A stretch of 64,000 nt of DNA from Stenotrophomonas rhizophila (GTDB lineage Bacteria > Pseudomonadota > Gammaproteobacteria > Xanthomonadales > Xanthomonadaceae): assembly GCF_001704155.1 (NCBI RefSeq), contig NZ_CP016294.1, positions 2,043,501-2,107,500 of the forward strand, in the 5' to 3' direction. The position numbers and the translations under genes were made by a program. Below the pieces are notes generated by a model. The model was not told the DNA's origin and did not search any database. It saw only the letters and a program-made list of their open reading frames with translations. Of the stretch, positions 38,663-47,776 are shown piece by piece (the first letter of the stretch is position 1; every line of letters begins with the position of its first letter).

Positions 38663-39280
38663 TCAAAGCCCCAAATCGGAAAGCAGGTCGTCGGCGTCGA
38701 CCTGTGACACCTGATGGCGGTCCAGGCCGCTCACGGCCGGACCGGCCAGGCCGTTGTCGCGCTTGTGCGCGCTGTCGTCCGGCGGCGGCAGGCCGAGCGC
38801 GCCGAAGCCTTCGTGCACGCGGCGCACGATGCCCACCACGCGGCGGATGATCTGCCCGGTGAGATCCTGGTAGCTCTGGGTGAGCGCGATCTCGGTGAGG
38901 TTGTGGCGGATGCGGTCCAGCTGCTGGTCCTGGTCCGGGCTCAGCCCGTTGGCACGCAGCTGCTCGGTGAGCGCGCGGCATTCCTCGGCCAGGTCCAGGG
39001 TGCGGTGGGTGGCCTGTTCGGTCATCGCCACCACGTGGTCCAGGCGCGCGCAGGCATCGTCAAGCTCGCCGGCTTCGCTGGGCAGGGTGGGCAGTTCGCC
39101 CAGCGCCTGGCCCAGTTCGCGGGCAAGGCGGTTCAGCCCGGCCATCATCGGCTGGGTGCGCAGCGCGGCCAGGGCGTCGATTTCCCGGCGCCAGCCGGCT
39201 TCGTCGCCGCTTTCCAGCGCGGCCAGGGCATCCTGCAGGCGCTGCACCAGCGCCGATTTGTCGCGAAGGGTTTCCATCAC
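38663..39280 (-). CDS. cheZ: CheZ, CheY-P phosphatase
   Basis: This 205-residue CheZ-family phosphatase has a long helical hairpin. The catalytic Asp/Gln pair lies in [11 protein letters not shown] flexible linker leads to a C-terminal peptide ending [12 protein letters not shown], which corresponds to the CheY-binding tail of E. coli CheZ. It removes phosphate from CheY-P to end the motor signal. The start overlaps the cheY stop by 4 bases, and the next ATG codon is only one codon later. Confidence 0.95.
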   Translation of the reverse strand: MMETLRDKSALVQRLQDALAALESGDEAGWRREIDALAALRTQPMMAGLNRLARELGQALGELPTLPSEAGELDDACARLDHVVAMTEQATHRTLDLAEECRALTEQLRANGLSPDQDQQLDRIRHNLTEIALTQSYQDLTGQIIRRVVGIVRRVHEGFGALGLPPPDDSAHKRDNGLAGPAVSGLDRHQVSQVDADDLLSDLGL

Positions 39281-39669
39281 GCGCTGGCCGCCAGGCGCTC
39301 GAAGATCTTGCCGAGCTTTTCTTCCAGGGTCTGGGCGGTGAACGGCTTGATGATGTAGCCGTTCACGCCGGACTGGGCGGCTTCAATGATCTGCTCGCGC
39401 TTGGCTTCGGCGGTGACCATCAGCACCGGCAGGGTCTTGAGCTTGGCGTCGGCGCGGATCGCCTTGAGCAGGTCGATACCGGTCATGACCGGCATGTTCC
39501 AGTCGGTGACCACGAAATCGAACGACTGGCTCTGCAGCAGGGCCAGCGCGGCATGCCCGTCCTCGGCTTCGGCCGTATTGGTGAAGCCCAGATCGCCCAG
39601 CAGGTTCTTGACGATACGACGCATGGTCGAGAAGTCGTCGACGATCAGGATACGCATGTTCTTGTTCAA
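39277..39669 (-). CDS. cheY: CheY, chemotaxis response regulator
   Basis: This 130-residue CheY has the acidic pair in [14 protein letters not shown], phospho-acceptor in [13 protein letters not shown], Thr in VLMVTAEAK, and Lys in [21 protein letters not shown]. The sequence around [11 protein letters not shown] is the form typical of motor-binding CheY. It lies directly before cheZ with a 4-base overlap and 16 bases after fliA. It should bind FliM/FliN when phosphorylated by CheA2, and perhaps by CheA1. Confidence 0.97.
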   Translation of the reverse strand: MNKNMRILIVDDFSTMRRIVKNLLGDLGFTNTAEAEDGHAALALLQSQSFDFVVTDWNMPVMTGIDLLKAIRADAKLKTLPVLMVTAEAKREQIIEAAQSGVNGYIIKPFTAQTLEEKLGKIFERLAASA

Positions 39670-39685
39670 AGCACTTTCCTCGGTA

Positions 39686-40432
39686 TCAAGTGTTCTCGAG
39701 GCCGGCGTCGGCCGCCTCGAAGATCTTCAGTCGGCCACGCAGGCGCAGCACTGCCTGGCCATGGATCTGGCAGACGCGCGACTCGCTGACGCCGAGCACC
39801 GCGCCGATCTCTTTCAGGTTCAGTTCCTGCTCGTAGTACAGCGACAGCACCAGCTGTTCGCGTTCGGGCAGCAGGCCGATCGCATTGCCCAGCTCGCGGC
39901 CGAATTCGCCGCGCTCCAGCACCTGCTGCGGAGTCGGGCCGCCCTGGGCGACGGTATCCAGCTCGCCCTGGTCTTCGATCCGCGATTCCAGGCTCAGCAC
40001 CTGGCCACGCGCGGCGTCTTCCATCAGGCGCAGGTAGTCGGGCAGCGGCATGTCCATCGCGGCGGCCACTTCGGTGGCGCTGGCGGCGCGGCCGGTGGTC
40101 TGCTCCAGCCGGCGGATGGTGGACGCGGCGTCGCGGGCACGGCGGTGCACCGAACGCGGCACCCAGTCGCCGCGGCGGATCTCGTCGATCATCGAGCCGC
40201 GGATGCGGATCGAGGCGTAGGTTTCGAACGAGGCGCCCTGGTCGGCGTCGTAGCTGCGCGAGGCCTCGATCAGGCCCATCATGCCGGCCTGGATCAGGTC
40301 GTCGACTTCAACGCTGGCCGGCAGGCGTGCGGCCAGGTGGTGGGCGATGCGCCGGACCAGGTCCGAGTGCTGGGCAATGCACTCGTTGGCAGCGGCGCGC
40401 TGCACCTCTTTGTATTGTGCGGCGCCTTTCAT
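39686..40432 (-). CDS. fliA: FliA, sigma-28 flagellar sigma factor
   Basis: This 248-residue sigma-70-family factor has region 2 ([37 protein letters not shown]), region 3 and region 4 ([20 protein letters not shown], then [18 protein letters not shown]). It transcribes late flagellar and chemotaxis genes. At least six promoters in this window match its consensus TAAA/TCAAG...GCCGATAA. It overlaps the flhG stop by 4 bases. Confidence 0.97.
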   Translation of the reverse strand: MKGAAQYKEVQRAAANECIAQHSDLVRRIAHHLAARLPASVEVDDLIQAGMMGLIEASRSYDADQGASFETYASIRIRGSMIDEIRRGDWVPRSVHRRARDAASTIRRLEQTTGRAASATEVAAAMDMPLPDYLRLMEDAARGQVLSLESRIEDQGELDTVAQGGPTPQQVLERGEFGRELGNAIGLLPEREQLVLSLYYEQELNLKEIGAVLGVSESRVCQIHGQAVLRLRGRLKIFEAADAGLENT

Positions 40433-41316
40433 GCGGTCACCCCGCGTTGCTTGAGGATGCGTTCCAGGAAGAATTCAACGCCGCCGCGCGGCTCGGTCGG
40501 GGCCTGCCAGCGGGCGGTGCGCCGGGCGATCTCGGCGATCGCCTGCGCCGACGGGCTGGACGGGTAGGCCTTCACCACCGGCTGCTGGCGCTGCACCGAC
40601 AGGCGCAACCAGTCGTCCTGCGGCACGCAGCCCAGGTAGTTCAGCGAGACATCGGCCAGGAACTTGTCACAGACCCGGCTCAGCTTTTCGTAGAGCACGC
40701 GGCCTTCGTTCGGATCACGCACCATGTTGGCGACCACCTGGATGCGGTCCACGCCACGTTCGCGCGAGAGCACCTTGATCAGCGCATAGGCATCGGTGAT
40801 CGAGGCCGGTTCGTCGCAGACCACCACCACGGTGTCCTGGGCGGCCTGGCAGAAGGTGAGCACGCCGTCGGTGATGCCGGCGGCGGTGTCGACCACCATG
40901 AAGTCCAGATCGCGTTCCAGTTCGGAGAACACGTTGACCAGGCCCACGTGTTCGGCCGGCTGCAGTTCGGCCATGTGGCGGCGGCCCGACGCGGCCGGCA
41001 CCACCAGCACGCCACCCGGGCCTTCCAGGATCACTTCATCCAGCGTGCAGCGCCCGGCGACCAGGTCGGCCAGGGTCAGCTTGGGCTGCAGGCCCAGGAT
41101 CACATCGATGTTGGCCAGGCCCAGGTCGGCATCCAGCAGCAGCGTGCGCTTGCCCATGTCGGCCAGCGCCACGGCCAGGTTGGCCGACACATTGGTCTTG
41201 CCCACGCCGCCCTTGCCGCCGGTGACGGCGATGGTGCGGACCGGGCCCAGCGGCTGGCTGCGGGTGGCCGACAACGGGAAGGTCCTGGTCAGGTTTTCAT
41301 ACTCACGCGACGGCAT
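40429..41316 (-). CDS. flhG: FlhG (FleN), MinD-like ATPase controlling flagellar number
   Basis: This 295-residue ParA/MinD-family ATPase has the deviant Walker A motif (VTGGKGGVGKTNVSANLA), LLLDADLGLANIDVILG and DFMVVDTAAGITDGVLTF. FlhG/FleN counts flagella by stimulating FlhF GTPase activity and restraining FleQ. Its N-terminus shows no obvious DQAxxLR activator motif. It overlaps the 3' end of flhF by 14 bases and fliA by 4. The pairing with flhF distinguishes it from cell-division MinD. Confidence 0.95.
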   Translation of the reverse strand: MPSREYENLTRTFPLSATRSQPLGPVRTIAVTGGKGGVGKTNVSANLAVALADMGKRTLLLDADLGLANIDVILGLQPKLTLADLVAGRCTLDEVILEGPGGVLVVPAASGRRHMAELQPAEHVGLVNVFSELERDLDFMVVDTAAGITDGVLTFCQAAQDTVVVVCDEPASITDAYALIKVLSRERGVDRIQVVANMVRDPNEGRVLYEKLSRVCDKFLADVSLNYLGCVPQDDWLRLSVQRQQPVVKAYPSSPSAQAIAEIARRTARWQAPTEPRGGVEFFLERILKQRGVTA

Positions 41317-43177
41317 GGTTCAACTCCGGGTTGCAGGGCATATCGGCCGCGCGGCGCAAATCTTCAAGGCGAAGTACAAGATTGGCTGCACTGGCCCGGT
41401 GCAGGTCTTCGGGAACGTCCTGCCCGTCGGTGACCCAGGTGATCGGCAGGCGGTGGTCGACGGCCACCGACAGCGCGGTACCGAAGCGGCCGGTCTCGTC
41501 CAGCTTGCTCAGCACCACGCCCTGCGGGTTGGCGCCGCTGAAGCGGCGGACCACCTCGTCCATGTCGCCGAAGCTGGTGTTGGCCGGCAGCACCAGCAGC
41601 GTGCGGATCTGCGGGGCGGCGCGGAGCCACTGCAGCTGGGCGGCCAGGGCGCGGTCACGCGGGCCCAGGCCGGCGGTGTCGATCAGCACCAGCTTGTAGT
41701 CCTTCAGGCGCTCCAGCAGCTGGGCCAGGTCGCTGCCACTGTTGGCTTCATGCACGGCGATGCCGAGCTGGCGGCCGAAGCCGTACAGCTGTTCGCGGGC
41801 GCCGATGCGGGCGGTATCGGTGGTGACCAGGGCCACGTCGCGGGCGGCGTGGGCTTCGGCGAAGCGCGAGGCCAGCTTGGCGATGGTGGTGGTCTTGCCG
41901 GCACCGGTGGGACCGACCAGGGCGATCACGCCGCCGGCCTCCAGCGGGTCGACCGGGGCGATCGGCAGCTTCTTGGACAGCAGCCCCAGCATCAGGCCAC
42001 GGCCACGGTGGGCTTCGGTGTCCAGCGGGATCTGCAGGGCCACATCGCGGCAGATGCCGGCGTCGAAACCGTATTCGTCCATCAGGTCCAGCGCGGCGGC
42101 ACGCACCGCCGAGCCGCGCAGGCGCTCGTCGGTGAAGCGGTTCATTTCGCGCTCGATGACGGTGCGCATGCCGGCCACTTCATTCCGCAGCTGGCGCAGT
42201 TCCTCATCGTCGCGGACCAGGGTGACCGGGGCGGCGACGGCAGGCACCGGGGCGGTGATGACCTCGGCCGGCACCGTCGGTTCGTTGGCGGCCTGCAGCG
42301 ACGGCTCGACCGGTGCAGCAACGGTCATGGCGGCGACCGGCGCGGCGATGGCGTCCACAACCACCGGAGCGGGCGCGGCAAACACCGCCGAATCGTCGAT
42401 CTGGATGGCCGGGCTGGCCGCGGCCGGGACCACCGGCACGGTTTCCCACAGCGGCGCCGCCGGGGCCTCAAGGGGAGCCCGCTGCATCTGCTGCGCCGGC
42501 ATCTGCGGCAGCTGCGGCGGGATGCTGGTGCGGCCTGCCGGAGCGTGCATCTCGAACAGCGGTGCTTCGTCCAGCGGCGGGTCGATGATGAAGCGGGCGC
42601 GGTTGGCCGGGGCCGGCGCAGCGGCGCGGACCGGTGCTTCCACTGCCACCGGTGCGGCGTCGGCGACCGGCGCGACCACGGTGCGTTCGGCGGCGGCAGC
42701 CTGCTCAACATTGAACGGGGCGAAGATCTGTTCCGGCAGATGGGTGGCCGGCTGCACGTTGGCGCGGGCCAGGGTGGCGGCAAAGCCGCTGCTGCCCGGC
42801 GGCGGCACGATTTCGTTGGCGCTGTCCAGGGTGCGGCCGGTCGCGCCGACGGCGGCGCGGGCGAGGGCGGCCACGGCCGAGGTGGTGGCCGCCACCGGTT
42901 CCGGCGCGGCGGCCGGTGCCTTGCGGCGGGTCACCGCGGCGATCACCGCATCGGCGGCGTTGCGCGGGCGCGGGGCCGGCGGCGGCGGCGCCACGTCCTT
43001 GCGCGCCGCTTCCAGTGCACGCTGCACCGCGCCTTCGTCATAGTTCGCCGCGGCCACGATTTCCACGCCTTCCTCGATCCGGCGATTGGACAGGATCACG
43101 GCATCCGGACCGTGTTCCTTGCGCACCAGGTTCATGGCAGAGCGCATATCGGGAGCGACGAAGCGTTTGATTTTCAT
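41303..43177 (-). CDS. flhF: FlhF, SRP-type GTPase for polar flagellar placement
   Basis: This 624-residue protein has an N-terminal basic domain (MKIKRFVAPDMRSAMNLVRK) and an unusually long Ala/Pro/Val-rich linker from about residue 60 to 340. The N-helices (ELRQLRNEVAGMRTVIEREM) and the SRP GTPase domain follow (G1 LVGPTGAGKTTTIAKLASRF, DTAGLGPRD). Typical FlhF proteins are nearer 400-450 residues; the excess is in the linker. The start at 43177 was chosen by homology because its Shine-Dalgarno sequence is weak. A GTG 22 codons upstream is an alternative. It sets the site of flagellar assembly, with FlhG as its regulator. Confidence 0.93.
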   Translation of the reverse strand: MKIKRFVAPDMRSAMNLVRKEHGPDAVILSNRRIEEGVEIVAAANYDEGAVQRALEAARKDVAPPPPAPRPRNAADAVIAAVTRRKAPAAAPEPVAATTSAVAALARAAVGATGRTLDSANEIVPPPGSSGFAATLARANVQPATHLPEQIFAPFNVEQAAAAERTVVAPVADAAPVAVEAPVRAAAPAPANRARFIIDPPLDEAPLFEMHAPAGRTSIPPQLPQMPAQQMQRAPLEAPAAPLWETVPVVPAAASPAIQIDDSAVFAAPAPVVVDAIAAPVAAMTVAAPVEPSLQAANEPTVPAEVITAPVPAVAAPVTLVRDDEELRQLRNEVAGMRTVIEREMNRFTDERLRGSAVRAAALDLMDEYGFDAGICRDVALQIPLDTEAHRGRGLMLGLLSKKLPIAPVDPLEAGGVIALVGPTGAGKTTTIAKLASRFAEAHAARDVALVTTDTARIGAREQLYGFGRQLGIAVHEANSGSDLAQLLERLKDYKLVLIDTAGLGPRDRALAAQLQWLRAAPQIRTLLVLPANTSFGDMDEVVRRFSGANPQGVVLSKLDETGRFGTALSVAVDHRLPITWVTDGQDVPEDLHRASAANLVLRLEDLRRAADMPCNPELNHAVA

Positions 43178-43328
43178 GCTGTGGTACCGGGACTGGGGCG
43201 GCTGGGGGGTGGAAGGGAAGCGCTGGTTGTCGGTGGTCTGCACGGTCCGGGTTTCCCTTCTTGTCCTGCTGCGGTGATTGCGAAATGGGGGTGTCTGTTT
43301 TCTGACGCGTTGCTGTCGGAGTTCCGGC

Positions 43329-45431
43329 TCAGCTGATCGTGCCGACCAGCTTCAGCCGCTTGTCCTCGGGGACCTCGCTGTAGGCCAGCACGGACAGCGA
43401 CGGAACGCTGTGGCGTACCAGCCGTGCCAGCGCGGCACGTACCGGACCGGGCACCAACACCACCGCGGGCTCGTTCTTCGCTTCCTGCTTGCTGACACAT
43501 TCGGCCAGGCTCTGGTGCAGTCGCTCAGCGAGTCCGGGTTCCAGCGCGGCGCCGTTGCCCTGAGTGGACTCCTGCAAGACGCGTTCCAGTTGCGGGTTGA
43601 GGGTGAACACCGGCAGCTCGGCGGACATGCCGGCGATCTCCTGGACGATGAAACGGCCCAGCGCGTTGCGCACGGCGGCCGTCAGTACGCCGGGGTCCTG
43701 GCTCATCGGCGCGTTCTCCACCAGCGATTCGGCGATCTTGCGCAGCTGGCGCACCGGGATGCGTTCGATCAGCAGGTTCTGCAGCACCCGCACCACCACC
43801 GACAGCGGCAATGCCTTCGGGGTGAGGTCCTCGACCAGCTTCGGGGCGCTCTTGGCCAGGTTGGCCAGCAGCTGCTGCACCTCTTCGTGGCCGAGCAGCT
43901 CCGGGGCGTGTTCGCGGATCAGGTGCGAGAGGTGGGTGGCGACCACAGTGGCCGGGTCGACCACGGTGTAGCCCATCGATTCGGCGTGGGCGCGCTGGTG
44001 CGGCTGGATCCAGGTGGCATCCAGGCCGAATGCGGGGTCCTTGCCGGCGATACCTTCCAGCGCGCCGAGCGCGCTGCCCGGGTCCAGGGCCAGTTCGCGG
44101 TCGGGGTGGATTTCGGCGGTGGCCACCGGCACGCCGTGGATCAGCAGCCGGTAGGCGCTGGCGCCCAGTTCCAGGTTGTCGCGGATGTGCACGGACGGGA
44201 TCAGGAAGCCGATGTCGTGGGTGAGCTTGCGGCGCACGCCCTTGATGCGCGCCATCAGTTCGCCGCCCTGGTTCTTGTCCACCAGCGGGATCAGCCGGTA
44301 GCCCACTTCCAGGCCCAGCGGATCGACCGGGCGCAGTTCGTCCCAGGTCAGTTCGGCGGTGGGCGAGGGCGCTGCGCCGGGCAGGCCCAGCGCATTGGTC
44401 GGGCCGGCCGCAGGCGCGGCGGCGGCGCGCTCGGCCGCCTGGCTCTTCTGCCAGAGCTTCCAGGCGATGAAGCCGAGGATGGCAGCCAGCGTCAAGAAGG
44501 CGACGTTGGGCATGCCCGGGACCAGGCCGACCAGGCCCAGGATCGCCGCGGCGATGGTCAGTGCGCGGTGCTGGCCGAACACCTGGCCCATCATGGCCTG
44601 GGCCATGTCCTGCGAGCGCGAGGCGCGGGTGACCAGCATGGCCACGGCCGAGGACACCAGCAGTGCCGGCAGCTGCGCCACCAGCCCGTCACCGATCGAC
44701 AGCAGGGTGTAGGTGGCTGCGGCTTCGCCGAACGGCATGCCGTGCTGGAGCACGCCAACGGCCAGGCCGCCGATCATGTTGATGAAAAGAATGAGGATGC
44801 CGGCGATGGCATCGCCGCGGATGAACTTGCTGGCACCGTCCATGGCGCCGTAGAAGTCGGCTTCCTCGCGGACTTCTTCACGGCGCAGCTTGGCTTCTTC
44901 ACGCGTCAGCAAACCGGCGTTGAGGTCGGCGTCGATCGCCATCTGCTTGCCGGGCATGGCGTCCAGGATGAAGCGCGCGGTCACTTCGGACACGCGGCCG
45001 GCACCCTTGGTGATCACCACGAAATTGATGATGGTCAGGATCGCGAAGACCACGATGCCCACGGCGTAGTTGCCGCCGATGACGAATTCGCCGAATGCGG
45101 CGATCACCTTGCCGGCCGCTTCATGGCCGTTCTGGCCGTTGAGCAGGATCACGCGGGTGGAGGCCACGTTCAGCGCCAGCCGCAGCATGGTGGTGATCAG
45201 CAGCACGATCGGGAAGATGGTGAAATCCAGCGGGCGCTTCACGTACACCACCGCCAGCAGCACCATCAGCGAGATGGCGATGTTGAAGGTGAACAGCGCA
45301 TCGAGCACCGGGGCGGCCAGCGGCACCACCACCATGGCCAGCAGGGCCAGCACGATCAGCGGGGCGCCAAGGCCCTGGCGGATCATGTCCAGGGCGCGGC
45401 GGGTGTTCATGCCGGCGGGCTGGGCGCTCAT
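43329..45431 (-). CDS. flhA: FlhA, flagellar export gate protein
   Basis: This 700-residue core component of the flagellar type III export gate has eight N-terminal TM segments, with the conserved FHIPEP-type region represented by VKRPLDFTIFPIVLLITTMLR. The large cytoplasmic domain (from about residue 340) forms the nonameric ring that docks chaperone-substrate complexes. It overlaps the flhB stop by 4 bases and precedes flhF by about 150 non-coding bases. Confidence 0.97.
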   Translation of the reverse strand: MSAQPAGMNTRRALDMIRQGLGAPLIVLALLAMVVVPLAAPVLDALFTFNIAISLMVLLAVVYVKRPLDFTIFPIVLLITTMLRLALNVASTRVILLNGQNGHEAAGKVIAAFGEFVIGGNYAVGIVVFAILTIINFVVITKGAGRVSEVTARFILDAMPGKQMAIDADLNAGLLTREEAKLRREEVREEADFYGAMDGASKFIRGDAIAGILILFINMIGGLAVGVLQHGMPFGEAAATYTLLSIGDGLVAQLPALLVSSAVAMLVTRASRSQDMAQAMMGQVFGQHRALTIAAAILGLVGLVPGMPNVAFLTLAAILGFIAWKLWQKSQAAERAAAAPAAGPTNALGLPGAAPSPTAELTWDELRPVDPLGLEVGYRLIPLVDKNQGGELMARIKGVRRKLTHDIGFLIPSVHIRDNLELGASAYRLLIHGVPVATAEIHPDRELALDPGSALGALEGIAGKDPAFGLDATWIQPHQRAHAESMGYTVVDPATVVATHLSHLIREHAPELLGHEEVQQLLANLAKSAPKLVEDLTPKALPLSVVVRVLQNLLIERIPVRQLRKIAESLVENAPMSQDPGVLTAAVRNALGRFIVQEIAGMSAELPVFTLNPQLERVLQESTQGNGAALEPGLAERLHQSLAECVSKQEAKNEPAVVLVPGPVRAALARLVRHSVPSLSVLAYSEVPEDKRLKLVGTIS

Positions 45432-46558
45432 GGGCGGCCTCCCTTGCCGAACTCATCCACGTCGATGCTGGGCGCGGCCGGCATCGGTCCACCCCGCCAG
45501 GTACGCAGCTGGTAGACGTAGGACAGCACCTGGGCAACGGCCGAATACAGTCTCACGGGAATTTCCTTTCCAAGTTGACCTTCCCGATACAAGGCGCGTG
45601 CCAAAGGCGGGGCCGAGACGATGGCGACCTTGTTGCCGTCGGCCACCTGGCGGATTCGCAGGGCGGTTTCGTCCACGCCCAGGGCCACCACGGTGGGGGC
45701 GCCCATCCTGCCGCCGTCGTATTTGAGGGCCACCGCGTAGTGGGTGGGGTTGACCACCACCACGTCGGCGGTGGGCACCGCTTCCATCATCCGGCGGTTG
45801 GACATCTGTTGCTGCAGCTGGCGGATGCGGCCCTTCACTTCCGGGCTGCCCTCGCTTTCCTTCATCTCCCGGCGCAGCTCTTCGCGGGTCATCTTCAGCT
45901 TTCGCATCCAGTTCCAGCGCTGGTACGGGGCGTCGATGGCGGCCAGCAGCATCATGGCCCCGCCGGTGGCCAGCATCAGTTTCAGGGTGAAGCCCAGGCC
46001 GTGGACCATGGCCGCCTCCAGCGGTTGGTGGACCAGATCGCGCAGCCCGCGGATGCCATGCCAGACCACCAGCCCGGCGGCGGTGCCGACGAACACGATG
46101 CGCAGCAGGGATTTGGTGAATTCGCCGATGGCTTCGGCGCCATACAGGCGCTTCATGCCGGCCATCGGGCTGAGCCGGTTGAACTGCGGCATCAGCGATT
46201 TGTTCGACCAGCGCAGCCCGCCCATGGCTACCGGGGCCAGGAAGCTGGCCAGCAGGCAGACCAGCAGCAGCGGCCACAGGGCCAGCATCAGCTGCAGGAA
46301 CAGGTGCCCGAAATGGCTGAACAACCCCAGCGGCTCGAAGCGCAGGCCCGGTTCCGGGGTCAGGGCCAGCTTCATCCAGTCCTTGGCGCTGCTGGCCATG
46401 CCCCCGGAAAACGCCATCAGTGCCAGCACCGAGGCGCCGAACACGGCGGCGGTGGCCAGCTCGCGTGAACGCGGGATGTTGCCCTGTTCACGGGCATCAC
46501 GCAGGCGTTTTTCGGTAGGTTGTTCGGTTTTTTCGCCGGCTTGTTCTTCGTCGGACAT
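45428..46558 (-). CDS. flhB: FlhB, flagellar export switch protein
   Basis: This 376-residue export-gate protein has four TM segments and a cytoplasmic domain with the autocleavage motif in VVVNPTHYAVAL (cut between Asn and Pro), which switches export from rod/hook to filament proteins. The start at 46558 (MSDEEQAGEKTEQPTEKRLR) follows family alignment. Upstream in-frame sequence is low-complexity Ser/Pro/Arg encoded by a hexamer repeat. No good Shine-Dalgarno sequence is visible. A weak sigma-54-like element lies about 55 bases upstream. Confidence 0.96.
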   Translation of the reverse strand: MSDEEQAGEKTEQPTEKRLRDAREQGNIPRSRELATAAVFGASVLALMAFSGGMASSAKDWMKLALTPEPGLRFEPLGLFSHFGHLFLQLMLALWPLLLVCLLASFLAPVAMGGLRWSNKSLMPQFNRLSPMAGMKRLYGAEAIGEFTKSLLRIVFVGTAAGLVVWHGIRGLRDLVHQPLEAAMVHGLGFTLKLMLATGGAMMLLAAIDAPYQRWNWMRKLKMTREELRREMKESEGSPEVKGRIRQLQQQMSNRRMMEAVPTADVVVVNPTHYAVALKYDGGRMGAPTVVALGVDETALRIRQVADGNKVAIVSAPPLARALYREGQLGKEIPVRLYSAVAQVLSYVYQLRTWRGGPMPAAPSIDVDEFGKGGRP

Positions 46559-46610
46559 CGGGAGCAGGGCACCACGGGGATTACCCGGGGTGGTGCAAGA
46601 AGTGTTCCAT

Positions 46611-46626
46611 TGCGGACGAGGTGCCG
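46611..46626 (-). promoter_or_regulatory. Candidate sigma-54 promoter of flhB
   Basis: On the minus strand CGGCAC, five bases, then CCGCA. The invariant GG and GC are 10 bases apart, but the -12 box is weaker than at fliE and fliL. It lies about 53 bases above the flhB start. Confidence 0.4.
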
Positions 46627-46639
46627 GGAGCAGAGCACG

Positions 46640-46722
46640 TGACAGGGACAGTGATCGAGCTCTGGCTCGGGATCGGGATCGTGATCGTGATGGTGACGGC
46701 GACGGCGACGGCGACGGCGACG
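46640..46722. repeat. Degenerate hexamer microsatellite upstream of flhB
   Basis: Perfect units of GACGGC (four copies plus a partial, 46695-46722) follow decayed six-base units of the GATCGG/GATCGT kind. The block sits between the flhB promoter candidate and the upstream transporter gene. Confidence 0.75.
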
Positions 46723-46948
46723 GGAGAGTAGGGTCGATTCCCAAACGACCGCCGATACGGGTCAACGTCCGGTAACGCATGACGGGAAGCGCAGAAGCGT
46801 TCCCCGACGGAGGTCATGCCGCCATCGAACGCGGGCAATCCACGTGCAGTCGATCGGGATGCGACCCTACCAGCAACAGCCCAACAGCCCGGCGCCACCG
46901 GCATCATCAATGGCATCATCCAGGTTCAACTGACTGCTGCGGTAATCG

Positions 46949-47776
46949 ATGTCGCCTTACCTGTTCTGCGCTGTCCTGTTGGCCGGGCTGCTGCATGCCA
47001 GCTGGAACGCCATCGTCAAACGCGGCAGCGATACGCTGTTCACCACGATCCTGGTGACCGGCTCGGCGGCGTTGATCGCGGCGCTCTGCCTGCCTTTCGT
47101 GACCGCACCGGATCCGCGCAGCTGGCCGTGGCTGGCGGCGTCGACCGTGCTGCAGGCGGGGTATTACCTGCTGGTGGCGCGCACCTACCGGGTGACCGAC
47201 ATGAGCGCGGCCTATCCGTTGATGCGGGGTTGCGCGCCGATCCTGGTGGCGCTGGTGGGCGGGGCCGTTCTCGGCGAGCGCCTGCCGGGGTTGGCATGGG
47301 CCGGCATCGGGCTGATCTGCTTCGGTATTCTGTGCATGTCGCACGGGATCGTGCGTCGGCAGATGTGGCTGCCTCTGCTCAACGCCGGAGTGATTGCCAC
47401 TTACACGCTGGTAGACGCCTTGGGGGCGCGGCAGTCCGGTTCGGCGCTGGGCTACACCTTGTGGCTGTTCCTGCTGTCGGGGCTGCCATTGCCGGTCTGG
47501 GCCCTCGCTACCCGCGCGCCGCAGCTTTTCGCCTATGCACAATCGAACTGGGGCTATGGCCTCGTCGGCGGCGTAGGTACCCTGACATCGTACGGCGTGG
47601 TGCTCTGGGTGATGACGCAGGCGCCTGTGGCGATGGTCTCGGCGCTACGCGAGACCTCGATCCTGTTTGGCGTGCTGATCTCTGCGTTGGTATTACGCGA
47701 ACGGGTCACCCGGCAACGATGGGTCGCCGCCGGCTTGATCGTTGCAGGAGCGGTGGTGCTGCGCGTGTGCGGCTAA
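46949..47776 (+). CDS. EamA/DMT-superfamily transporter
   Basis: This 275-residue inner-membrane protein has about ten hydrophobic segments and two EamA-like halves (SPYLFCAVLLAGLLHASWNA and the MSAAYPLMRGCAPILVALVG region; second half PVAMVSALRETSILFGVLI). The family exports metabolites or drugs; the substrate cannot be told. It is the only plus-strand gene in this part of the flagellar cluster. Its stop codon overlaps that of the convergent MHYT-GGDEF-EAL gene. It has no obvious flagellar role. Confidence 0.88.
   Translation: MSPYLFCAVLLAGLLHASWNAIVKRGSDTLFTTILVTGSAALIAALCLPFVTAPDPRSWPWLAASTVLQAGYYLLVARTYRVTDMSAAYPLMRGCAPILVALVGGAVLGERLPGLAWAGIGLICFGILCMSHGIVRRQMWLPLLNAGVIATYTLVDALGARQSGSALGYTLWLFLLSGLPLPVWALATRAPQLFAYAQSNWGYGLVGGVGTLTSYGVVLWVMTQAPVAMVSALRETSILFGVLISALVLRERVTRQRWVAAGLIVAGAVVLRVCG

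Larger units (their letters stand above)
46559..46948. other. flhB-transporter divergent intergenic region
   Basis: This 390-bp non-coding stretch holds a candidate sigma-54 promoter for flhB, a hexamer microsatellite (46640-46722), and ordinary sequence up to the transporter start. I see no gene in it. Confidence 0.55.
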
